Source: Drosophila persimilis (lineage: Eukaryota > Arthropoda > Insecta > Diptera > Drosophilidae). Taken from it: a stretch of 64,000 nt of DNA. The position numbers and the translations under genes are program-made. Under the pieces are notes generated by a model. It saw nothing but the letters and a program-made list of their open reading frames with translations. It was not told the origin of the DNA and did no database searches. Position 1 is the stretch's first letter. Each line of letters opens with the position of its first letter. The DNA lies in assembly GCF_003286085.1 (NCBI RefSeq), contig NW_020825288.1, forward strand, positions 23,002,001-23,066,000, written 5' to 3'. This document shows positions 13,001-25,400 of the stretch, in pieces.

Positions 13001-16000
13001 CGCTGTCCCCACTGCCACGGAGCCCCGAGCCCCGAGCCCGTCCAAAACAAACAGACAAAAAATCGATATATTTCAGGAGTTATTTACAAAAGCTAAATGG
13101 TACATATATATATATTTTTTGTTGTTGTTCGTGGCTGTATGTGTGTCTGTGTGGCATTCGAATGGTTGGGACATGGGCAAGGACATGCCTGGCTCGGACA
13201 CAGTGTCCTGCCTTTGTCCGGGCGTCATCAATGGGCGTGCACATGACAGGACCTCGAAAAATCATCAAAAATTAGTCGCCATTCCAGTTTTCGATTTGAA
13301 TGCAGTTCCGTAAAAGTATTTAAAGAGGCCTAACAATTCCATTGATTTTTCGGAAAATATCCCCCTTTTATGGGGCAAGGCATTCATTAATCAATTTCGT
13401 TTGATTTCGATTAATAGCAGCCCTTACTGGGGGGCTACTCGGTGAAAGAGACAGAAATGACTCTATGGAAGTAGATTTGTAGTAAATTCCAGTAATTATT
13501 GTTTCCAAAGGTCTACAGAGGTCCTTCGACTCAACTTTGAAATAAAATCAAGCCTGGCAACGCCTTTTCTCTATGCTAAATATTATCTAGGACAGAATTA
13601 AGGGATTCCCCGATAACCAGGACCACATTCGACGTCCACTCTCATCGATTTGCTACTAGGATCCGCTGTGAGCATAGACTCCTCCATAGACGAGGTGTCC
13701 CACCGCCGTGGGCAAAGGCAAAGCACGCGAATAACGGACATCCAAAGAGAAAAGATGCAAAGACAATGCAGTCGGTAGTTAATAAAACACTGCGATTAAC
13801 AGACAAATTAGTAGACTTTCCCTTCTAGCACTTGAGTGCTAAGCTACTCTGTAAGAGGGAGAGGAAGACAGAGAGTTTTCTTGAATAAAATCCATGTTTA
13901 GTAAATTTGGAAAGTGCTTCCTGGAATACCCGTTTTAAACAAGAAGGGCATTCGATCAACGAAGCCAGGAGACAGAGGGAAAGCACAGTCACCCACTCTC
14001 TCCCTCCCTCCCTCTCTCCCTCACCCGCTCACTCACAAAAGAAAATCCAATCATGCTTCGCCGCTCAACGCTTTCCTTCAGCTCCACCTCCAGCTCCACT
14101 TTTCTTTTCGATGTGATTTCATCCTTGTTGCTGTTGTTGCTTTTGTTTTTTGTGGGATTTTATTTTGCTCTGGTTTCGGTTCTAGCCCGGCCGGCCTCTC
14201 CATCTCGAGTTGAGTGCGGCAATTATATTTTTATTGTTCCTGTTGCCAAATTGTCTAGCAAAAATGTTGATGGCCAGCCGCCTGGGGCGCCCGGCAGCAG
14301 CAGCACTTGACTTGGTTGAATGGTGGCTAACCGGGCTACAATCCGTACTGCTGTCCAGCAGCTGTGGACAAGGAGTGGAGCCCGGAGTGGAGCAGTCGCT
14401 GGTTAATTCGATTTATACGCTTGTGGATTTTGGATAAAAGAATGAGCCGATGAGGGCTTAAATCTGTCAAAAAAAGAGAGAGGTTTGAGGAGAGGTTTGT
14501 CCATGTTTTTCCAAGGAAAGGAATGCTTAGAAAATTGTTTAAGAAGACTGAGAATAATGTATCCCTGAGAATAGAAGATGAAACGTTGGTCAAAGTCCTC
14601 TTTAGTTGGCTGCTAAGCTACGCTGCGAGAGGGAGAAAGTTCTAAGAAATGCCTCCCCTCAGAGCCCATCCCCTGAAACATCTTAAAGCAGGTCCCACTT
14701 TGGAATTAAATAGCGGAATAATGTCAATATATTCCGCCCCCAAACCCCCTTGCATTCAATTAATTTTGTGGTCGAGTTGCACAATTGATTGAATTTTCAA
14801 TCGGTCCAATAAACGAAAGCGAAAACTAAATTGAATTTCCTTCAAGGCTGAAAGTTAAGCAGAGTCCTTAATGAAGGCAAGGACTTGCCGCAATTATATT
14901 TATCACAAAATGGACAGCATATATATATATATATATATATGGCATATAGTGGGTATACTTTAATGTGATTTAGTGTAATGTTTGCTCGGGCTTCCACGAG
15001 GATTAAACTTTTGCAGCAGTCCTTGGGGTCAAGCGGAGAGAAAGCTAGGAAAACTTCTAGTGTGTGTGGGTGAAAAGGGAAAACTTGGCTCATTAAATTT
15101 TCATTGTTTTAATTTGCGCTCCACAGCGACACGGAAAAGGAAAAGGAGTCTGTGCGTTGCCAGAGTGTGCGGCTTCTGTGGTTGGAGGGGGGGAGTGGGC
15201 GGGTGGCTGGAGTGGGGGCGGGGTCCTTTGGTTTTCCTCGCAAGTCAAAGCGAAGCCAAGCCACGTTTTTACGACTAATTTGGCTAATTTGAGAGCACAA
15301 TCACGGGTCCTGGCACGGGCCTGGGTCCTGGCACCGCCTGCTCCAAAATCAATCTCAGTCAATTAGGCGCCTCTCGAACATTAGTTTTTTGCACAGCGCA
15401 CTTTTCTAAAGTTTCCGATTCGCTTTTTATTCTTGCGCCTTGTTTGTTTTTCGTACAAATTAATTTTAATTAAATTCGTGGAGTGGATATCACTCCCCAA
15501 AGTTTCCTCCGCCGGCGCCAGGGCCAGGACCAGAGCCAGGACCAAAGCCAGGACCAGAGCCAGGACCAGGGCCAGGACCAGGGCCAGGACCAGAGCCAGG
15601 ACCAAAGCCAGGACCAAGGCCAGGCAGTAATTAAAAGCAGGATAATGAAATTACACTCTCCGGATGGATGGATGATGGGCTCCACATTGAATGCGCTCTC
15701 TTTTGGCACCCTATGCCGCAGGAGGAGGAGGCGGCAGTCTGTCGAGAGACTCGAGAGGCATTAGCATATAGATTGGAAGACGCAGACGCGGGCGCGGATG
15801 GACGTCTGGAATACAAAACGTATTCGGGACGGGCTCTTGAAGGTTAACAGCGACAGAGCTGTGATCTTAACCTTCCCTAACCTTTGCTTTGTCCCTGCCC
15901 AGATCCGAATCTCCTCCCCAAACCCTGCCCTGACCTTTCGCTTTGGTTAGAGTATGAGAACGGGGGACCTTTTTCTGATTTATGCCTTTGGAAATGAGGT

Positions 16001-19000
16001 TCAACCCGCCACACCCCACTCTTTGGGTGCCTCCCCACAAATGGCTCTGGTTATTAGAGCACAAGCAGCGCTAATAAAAATTAATGTGTCCAATGCACAC
16101 ACCCCCCACCCCCCTAGGACTGTCCGCAGGATCCCTGGCCACATGACTCTGTGTGGCAAAGCCCTGACGGCTGCCGGCCCTGCACCTCCACCTGGACTCT
16201 CCCTCGGAGTCACTCAACTCGTTATGCAATTTTCTCGCTGATGGCTGCATTGTTTTCTTGGATACCCTGTAAATGCGGTGGAGGGGGGGATTTGATGTCT
16301 CTAAGGGGAAAAAAGGGAGTACTAGAAAGAGCTGTAGCCTCCACTCAGATGTGGCACCGAAAAACAGCCAGATCGGTGGCCCTTATTAAAGCCAGAATCA
16401 TTCAGGATGGAAGACAAGTAGAGGCCTTCCTGTTGGTAGCACTCTTTCCGTTTAAAGGGTATCCTTTAGCCCGTATTACCAATATCGGCTTATCCTTTGC
16501 TTGTTTTTGGTTATGTTTTGCTCTCTCTTTCTCTGGCTTTTCTCTGTTGCCAATTTATTCGCACTTATGCACGTGTCCATACAATGGGCCCCACAGGCGG
16601 GCAGGCAGCATAGACAAGAGCCCAGAGGGGGGGGGCTCCATCACACAGACAGACACACATGATCCTCCTCGGGCACGTTGCTGGTGTTGTGGTTGTTGGC
16701 CGAATCAATTTCATGGCCCGTTCATGGCCTCCCCTCTTCAGAGCCGCCCATGCAATGGGCCACCTCTCTACCCCTCTCTTTTTTGTGCCTCTCTCTCTCT
16801 CCCTCTCTCTCTCGTTTGATGCCTTTTGCAATTTGTTCGTTTTCTTGTGTCAACAGCAACAACAACAGCCCTGTCGAGGGCTGCTGATGGGTGATGCCAG
16901 GATATATTCGATGGAGGGTAAGGCAGATGCCAGATGCCAGAGAAGGAAACAAAGTCCGTAAGGCAGAAGCTGCAGAAACAGGAGGGAAAAAGTGAGAGTG
17001 GCCAAAAAGAGAGAGTACAAGCCCTACCTTCCCTTGAATATACCCTTGGAATGGTGACACCTTTGTCTTTGGTTGTGTCTTTGGTTGGAGCTCTTGACCA
17101 AGTTGGAACAATTAAAACGATTTTTCTTCTTGCCTTCTGTTTGGCTGTGCACTCTATCAATGTCCCCCCCCACGTCCTCCATCCTCCTACGCGCCACTGG
17201 CCACTCGCCAAATGTCAGCTGCCAAGGACACAAAATGTTTACTTGAATTTGAGAGCCACGTAGCCGGGCCACAGGAGTCCTCTGTGTGGCTCCTGCATTG
17301 CAAATGAGGGGCACTCCAATTGCTCCGTCGAGCACTCTGTCAAAGTTGTCCATTCCTTGATTGATTTACAATTGAATGCCGGTCATGTTATGGCCATAAA
17401 TTGACATTCAGGTGGACTCCTCGATTATAGAGCCCCAGAAGAGGGAGGGGCGACTAGTGAAGGGAGTGCAAATTATTAGAAAGCAACGTAGGTTTCCCCC
17501 GGAAGTAAAGGTCAGGCGTGGAAAAACCAAACTAAAAAGGTTACAAGCTTTAAATGAGGGGAAAATTCTAGGAATTTTACAAGAAGGATTACCCTTTTCA
17601 AGGAATTTCCACCTCCAAGCCAGGAATCTGCTTTCCATCGTATAATTTTAAGCAGAAATGAAGCCATCCCTGGACCCATTAGTGGCAAAAAATCCCCTAG
17701 ATTGATCCGTGATCAACTTTGCCACTTTAGCTGCTGCCTGCCGCAAGTTTCGTGCAACAAACAAGGGGATTATTCATGTAAACATCCCACTCGTTCGTAC
17801 CCCCCTCCCCCTCCCCCACACCGAACAGAAAACATCTAACATCCAACATCCATCAAGTATACGCACTGTGTTCTCGGGCTTCTTTTGATAAGCCCGTTTT
17901 TCGGTTGGCTTTTTGTTAGTTTTCTGGCACTTTGTTGGCTTTGCTCGCTGGCTGCTACTTTTGACTGATTTTGATGTTGAGTTTTTCCTACGTTTTTCCT
18001 ACGTTTTCCCCCTACATTTTTCCCTATTTATTGCCTTTTCCCTTATAACTTGTTTGGCTACTTTTTGTTCTGTTTTCTGTTTGCTTTTTGCCGGCTTTCC
18101 CGAAAGTTCTCTCGGTACACTGTCGGCCATGTGTGCAAGGCTCGCAGCCTAGAAATGTGGTTTCTTAGGTCTCGCAAAAAAGGTATTATTCTATTTTGTA
18201 CAATGGAAACCCGATTTGTTGTCAAGTTTTGAAGTTTCTGGGGAAATTGAAAGCCTTGCTAGATTTCCCCAGAGGCTACCACCCCCCCCACACCCGCAGT
18301 GGCACGCCCATGTCATGGCTTATTTAGCTTGTTCGAGGAAATGCCCAAAAGCATTTGGCAGATGCCAACTTTGGAGGTCTTGGAGTGTACAGATTTGCTG
18401 CTGCTGCTGCTGATGTTGCAACTGCTGCATGGAGGAGTCGGCTGGAGGGAGGAGCGAGTGCTGCATACACATTTTGTATGCTTCGTTAAGCATTCTGTAC
18501 AATGCACAGCCGCCACAGAGGTGGCAAAGTGGCAGCTCTGTTCGGAGGGGAGGCTGTACAGTGCGTTTCGGCAGTGTAAGATGCAAGGAATTGAAAGGTT
18601 TCAGTCGTTCTTACACCCATGAATACTGGAGGTTGCATCTCTCTGGCATATGAATCGTATTCTAGGATTGTGAGTGTTATGAATGCCTGATTGTGATTCC
18701 ACTGGGACTGCTTCTCATATCCATCCCTATAGCTTTTAAACGCACTGTACAAATCCACAAAATATATATTTATCTAGGGGCGGAGGGAAGCACCGGGCAC
18801 TGGCAGGGGTGTGTCATATTTATTTGCACATTTTATATACAAATTTTGATATCGAAAAACTAGCGAAAATCCGAATGTTGTGCCACTGAACTGTCAGGCA
18901 GTCAGTCAGTCATTCAGTCAACAGACTGACTGTCTGTCAGATAATTGTATCATTCAGTGTGTCAGTCCCCTCTTCCCTCTCCCCTACCCCTCCCCCTCCC

Positions 19001-22000
19001 CCACCATCTTATATCGAATTTGAAATTGATGATGCAGCCAGAATTTGATTTCATTTTCGGAATTCCTATTTTGCTCTTTGTCTCCACTTTGAGAGGCGAT
19101 GCGATGCGATGGGGGGGGGGGGGGGGATGGGGCAAAGGGAGGACTGGGATGATGATGGGAAGCGATGCCAAGCGATGCCAAGCGATGCGATGAGATTGCC
19201 AGAGAGAGATAACAGATGGAAGAGGCGGTGCAAGGGAGAGGGTGGCAGACACACGGGGCTTTACACTGGCGGCTGGTAATAGTGTGCACGGTGCCTCGGT
19301 GCCGGCTTACTTACAGAGGGGTATTGTGTGCTATTGATTGTGCATGTGGAGCCGTTCTTGGGTCCCCAGAAGATGTGCAGGAAAATACAAAATAAAATAA
19401 ACAGAATGGGAAATAGCGCCACACAAAGCTTCTTTAGAAAAAATACCCGTATGTGTTCCCTGGACATCTTTAGCTTTAAAAGAGGAAAAAAATTCAGGAG
19501 AAGCAAAAAATAATAAGTCCAGGAAAAGTCTTGAGAGAACGTCTTTAATTTTGTAGAAAATTGATTGGAATTGGTAAATATTTTATTAAAAATACATATG
19601 TATGTGTGTGTGGATAAGTCAATGATTAAGGAAAATTAAGATCACTTTGAAATGACTGAAAATAGACAGTTTGCTGAAACAAAGCTCACTATTTTTGCCA
19701 TGACTGTAGGAACGTAATAACCGGACTTAGTCGAGAGAGAGAGAGAGAGAGCAAGCTAGCACGAGCCAGAGAGAGCGAACAAGAGAGGACTAGTAACTCG
19801 TGCCATGATGAAATTATACAAGACGGTCCGCCAACTCTATTACGGGTCTTATTTTACGCTCAACAAAAAAGAAGAGTGCCTTGATTAGAGAGAGAAGAAC
19901 GAAGTTTGCTCTCGTACTGACCTAAGTAAGACCCGAAAAGGGAGCATGTTTCTGGAGCGGATCACCTTGTATAATTTCATCAAGACCTTGAAATAAAGAA
20001 CGAGATAGCAAGATAGGCAAGAGCATGACGAAATTATACCAGGTGGACCACTCTCTTTCCGAGTCTTATTTTTCTGCCTTCGAACATGCCATCGACAAAG
20101 CGCTCTCAGTTGTGCTGAGCGGAAAATAAGACCCGAAAGAGAGTTAGCGGACCACCTTGTATCATTTCTGCCATTGGATATGCATTTCGCTTTGCTCAAT
20201 ATCTGGTACCGCCACTGTAATGCCAATCAGCCACCCATCCATTCATCCACCCATCCATCCACCCGTTTGTGGGGCAGAGATTTTCATTTTCGCCTAAACT
20301 GCACTTCACAGCGAGACACAAAAGACAAAAGGCTGCTGGAAAAAGCGTGTGGCAGCAGTTTTTTCTCCATTTATTTATTTCGAATATATTTCAGGATTAA
20401 AGCAGGAGATGAATCTCACAACGAGTACTGAAATAATCCCAAAAATATGATATTCTATTGCATTTCTAATCGCATATTTGTGGCTCTTTTTGTTGCAGGT
20501 TCCATCATGTTCCATGTGCGACGGCGACCGGCGGACTCGCAGCCGCGAAGGCGTAAGAAAAAACCGCTGGGCGCCGCCAACGGAGCCTCGCACATGTCCG
20601 GGGATCGGGAGGGACCCGTCCTGGTGGAGGTGACTCACAGCGGCGATGGCGGGCGGCGCATCAAGCTGGGCAGCGATCCCGTGGAGGTGGGCTCCGCGAA
20701 CACCAACTGCCTGCAGCTCTTCGGACCCTCCATCCAGCCGAGGCACTGCCTCATCTCGCTGCATGAGGGCGTCTGCACGGTGACCCCGCTGCACACGGAC
20801 GCCCTGACCTTCGTGAATGGCCACCACATCAGTCAGCCGACGATTTTGCATGTAAGTGGTGACCTTTTGCCCCCCCCAAGCATGCCCCCCGCTCGTCCTC
20901 CTGCTCCTCCTTCTCCTCCTGCTCCTCCATTATGTGTCTTCCATTAACTAATTGCGAATAATTCGCTTTAATTAGTTGAAATTCTGGCACGTCGCAGCAC
21001 GGGGCACGTCGGGGCGTATGCTTAATTTTACTGATGAAATTTATTGCCAGTCAGCAGGCGACGCTCCCCGCCCCCACATGACCTTGACCCGCTTAAAGTT
21101 TAAACTGCTTGAAAATTCGGAAAATGTGTGTGTACTCGCCAAAGCAATCCCTTTTTCCCTGGTGCGACATTTTCCTTGGAGTTTGTGGTGATTTTCGGCA
21201 CGGAAAAGGGTCTAGTAATCGCCGAGGCTTAAGCACTTTCGACTGTGGAATGAACTGGAAGAACTGGCAGTTAGATGAGACGAAAGAAGGGTTTGCTTTA
21301 AGAGGGTTTTCCTAGGGGTGTATATCGTATTGGAAGCCAGACTTCTTTAAGTTCCCAAATCCTATGGAAATTGAATAGATCTTTTTATTTGTATCAAAAA
21401 AGAAAGAACAGTGGGATAAGAAAGGGAGGATTTTTGGAGGTTTTACTACCATTGGATGTAGTTTTATTCGGCATACAGAGGCAAGGCTGTACTAAAGCAT
21501 TTTATTTACTGGATTGAGGCAATATGTGGCGATCGGCTCATCCAGAATGCACGACCTGTCGCTAGACTCTTTGAACACCTGGCTTTAAGCTTTTGAACAT
21601 TCTTAATGTTAGTGCCAAACGCTTTCTAGGGCCCACTTTAAGGCTAGGAATACACAGATCAAGCTACGAAATATAGAAACTGATAACTGGGATATCCTAG
21701 TGTCGAGGCACGAATGCCGCGACTCCAGACTTTTGATTAGGTACCTCTACACTGGAGAGCCATCGGAATAGTCAAGAAGGAAACCTAGTTCAACGTCTGA
21801 ATAACCCAATCGACTCTTCTTTGTAGAGCTTGTAACCTGATACGCTGAAGTTCCCCCAAAGCCAAGCAAAAACCCATTCAATCCACAGCCCCCATTGACT
21901 CGCTGATTCGTTGATTCATTTCCACTTTCAAGTTCATTATCAGCTTTAAGTTTTGACCAGAAAAAGCCATAAAATTACCCCGCTCCCCTCCACACTCACA

Positions 22001-22379
22001 TCTCTTATATGGATGTACGAGTATGTGGCATAGACATCCCCCACACCCCCCCCGCAAAGGCTTTGAGTTGCCGCCGCTGATTTATCTTTTGTTTTGACAA
22101 CTTTTTCGACAAACAAACACACAACCGAAACACAAACAAAAAAAAAACAACGAAAAACAACAAAAAATCCAAGGGGGAAAACTCTGAATGAATTGAATGG
22201 CGGCTGGCTCTCTCGGCTTTCGATGTTCACACGCAAAAAAACAGACCTCCATCAGAGAAAAGTCAAACGAGAAACAACAACAAAATTTGCCAGCCAGCGT
22301 TATATAAAGTTTTGTTGTTGTTTTTTTCCTTTTGTTTTTATTTCGAGTTGAGTTTCCGCTTGATAAATTTGAAACCAAA

Positions 22380-22416
<37 letters not shown>

Positions 22417-25400
22417 CCAAAAGGGAATCCAGAATTCAGAATCTCGACATTAGCCACAAACTGTCTCCAGAGACAAAGTTCACAGAGCGAGAGAGAGAGA
22501 GAGAAAGAGAGAGAGAGACAGAGAGAGTAAAAAAGGAGATAAATATTTTGCGTAATTCACTGAGCAATCTTTTTTTCTTATTTTTGTTCAACTTTTATTC
22601 TGTCATTGGCTTTGTTTGCCCCCCCTCCTCCTGCTCCCCCCCACCTCCTGCTCCCCTCCTCCCGCGCTGCTTTTATTTTACTGATTTTTTGTTTGTTTGT
22701 CAATTGGCGAAATTGGGGTTTATGCTGCGGTTCGATGAACCTGAACCAAAAAGATACTCGTTTGTGCATACGAGAACATAATGCAAATGGAAAGCTCTCC
22801 CTTTTCACCATGCCACAGATAGAGAAAAGGTGCGCGTGGCAGAGATTTAAACAGAGACCTAAATCCGCATTAGTTAGTGTGACGCACATACGAAAATTCC
22901 ATCGATTCCGACTAGGGGATACCCCGGAAATGCTACCAAAATATAACCACAAACAAACGGAGTTTTCTTTGGATTTGCTGGATACTTTTTTGCTCCTTTT
23001 CGAGTGTAATAATTGTCCAATTAAATTAAAACTCTTTTCACTTTGATTGCAATATATTTGGCATAAGTTTAAGGGATACTTGATCTGTGGAGAGACATCA
23101 CAGAAGGCAACCAAGGGAATGTTATGCCTCTGTGGGTCCTGCAGTCTCCAAAACTTGGAGGTTTATACAGAAAAATAGACGAAGAAACAACTCTAAAGTG
23201 TTCCAAATTTTAATCGAAATCGTCATTCATACACCCAGAGAAAAAAGCCCTGAGAATCCAAACACCAATAGATTTTCACTGAGGGTGGAAGCTAAAAACG
23301 GAAAGTGTTATATTTATTTATTTAATTAACAATTATCTACTAATAATGGAACTTAGTTACAAAAAAAGGAAATAAGAGAAGTTTGTTAAATTTAGGTGAT
23401 TATAAATATTGCATGGGGATAAGGTATGACAGAGGGAGTTATAGTTCTAATGTAGTGTTTAACCTACATTTTGGCATTTATATTCAAATATTTCATCTAA
23501 ATATTTAATTAAATTAAATTTTATTAATTAAATATTTAAATAAAATATTTTTATAATTAGATTAAATATATTTCCTACAAAAGTAAATATATTGAATATA
23601 TGTATTTATTTTAAAGTGTTCTATATTTAAATTGATTAAATATTTTGATTAATTTAAAAAAATATTTATATTTAAATCAAAATTAATTCAATTTAATTTC
23701 TTTAAGTTTTGATTAGAAAACCGAATATTTAATTTAATTACGGATGTGTTTCATATTTCTAATGCATTTTTCTCTGAGTGTAATCCTAATAAGATGGGAT
23801 GGGGTCTCCCCTCCATCCCCTTACTGTTTCGTACCCCTTCTCGAACTCAGCATACCCCCCACCAGATGTTAACCCTTTGGAATACCCTGTAACCACACAA
23901 ATACAAATCAGAGACCTCCCAAAAAGAGGGGCGTCTCTGTGTATGTGTGACTGTGCCTCGTCGTCGTCGTCGTCGTCGTCGACATCAATGACAATTCTGC
24001 AACGCCCCGAAAATTTTCCAATCGAATCCGCTGCCCTGCCACAGTGCCCCAGAACCCGTCAGCCACTTCAGTGCTCCACTCTGATCTGATCCGATCCGCT
24101 CTCCTGTCGCCCGTCGCCTGTCGCCCGTCGCCTGTCGCCCGTCGCCTGTCGCCTGTCGTGCCTCCTCTCGCGTCACTTCGCGTCTCCCTCTGCTGTGTAA
24201 ATATTTCAGTAATTGGTTAAATTAATTACAATTATTAAATCACTCGATGGTTTGTCAACGCGTTAACCCTCATCACACTGACGGACTGCACTGCACTGGA
24301 GTACTGCTCCTCCTCCTCCTTTTCCATATGATACTGTCCTATAATTAATTCATGCTCTCTCATCCACAGAACGGTTCGGTTGTGATGTTTGGACGCGTGG
24401 CCTCGTACCGCTTCCTCGACTCCCCCACGGATGGACGCTACAATCTGGCCCTCTCCCAGTCCCAGTTGGACTCGGCCTGTCTCTACGAAAGGTGAGTGCC
24501 GCCGGAGTGATTATTCTGGTTAATATTTTAAGAATATTTTAAGTACCAAATCGCCACGCTACACGCTTTATCTGCCCCATAAGCTTGTGTCAACAGAAGA
24601 GCTACTGTACTTCTGCGTTTTGTTTGTTTTGTGATAATTATTTATGGAAGATAGATAACAATTCAACGCTATTAGAAGACAATTCAATGCTGAAGACGAA
24701 CAGGAGATTTATTTTTTATAGAGGAATAAATTTGAGAGGACTAGGAACTAAAGAAAGTACATTTTGATATGCCAAGAGATCTATGAAGGGACTAGAGAAT
24801 ATAACTATCAAAGATTGGCCTCTAGGTTCTGCTTAATCTTTTTTTTAAAAGTGAGTTTTATAGGCTATTATTTTCCATCAAAATTACTGGACAGCCGTCG
24901 GAATTTACACATTTTAAGAGGAGTTATATTCCGAGTTTAAGGAAATATACGATCTAGCAGAATGCCACAGCCACAGGCCTGCCCTTGGATGCCGTAGACT
25001 TTGGTTTCTCCCATCAGACCTATCAGAGTGTTAGCTACGTTCTAAGAAGAATCTCAGAAGAGACTCCCAAGGGCCCTTAAAATACCCAAGTGCGCTGTTG
25101 GGCTCTGACTTTCGCCTAATCCTCACCTAAACGAATATTTTTGGGTAACCTTTAAAGGAATTAAATCCGTTTCATTCAATAAGTGCTTGTAAAAACTGAA
25201 ATTTCAAACCGTTTCTCAACTCAAAAACTCGACAAAAATATTCATTCCATGCGAGTATAAATAACGCACTTGAAACGTGTAAAAGAGCCTCTCCATCTGT
25301 CGCTCTCGCAGAGCAAACAGAATTTTAAAGTCCGCCTTTCCCAAGGGCCACTCGCCCCCTGCACCTGGAACACTCTTGTATTCCATCAGTAGTACTCAAA

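Larger units (their letters stand above)
730..20498 (+). other. Giant cno intron (19.8 kb)
   Basis: Separates the RA2 exon from the FHA exon. It has no large coding exon. It carries the AT-rich duplication at 4.3-4.7 kb, the Transib transposon, the proposed internal first exon at 7 kb, the TATCGAT cluster at 10.5-11.1 kb, both 12-bp minisatellites, the fold-back repeat near 20 kb, and many microsatellites and homopolymers, including 19 C at 9127-9145 and 16 G at 19111-19126. Open frames inside it are short and mostly follow simple repeats. Confidence 0.85.
20852..24369 (+). other. cno intron (3.5 kb)
   Basis: No coding exon seen. It holds GA microsatellites (22386-22411 and 22489-22526), a very AT-rich block at 23460-23760, a CGT trinucleotide run (23959-23981) and 14-bp CCTGTCGCCCGTCG repeats (24102-24158). 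Confidence 0.8.

Noticed and set aside
15381-15764. VLALVLAL and QDQSQDQ frames
   Set aside because: Both are products of the second 12-bp minisatellite read on opposite strands.
16151-16819. 222-residue plus-strand frame in the cno intron
   Set aside because: Low-complexity and irregular composition, no recognisable domain, no matching splice phases.
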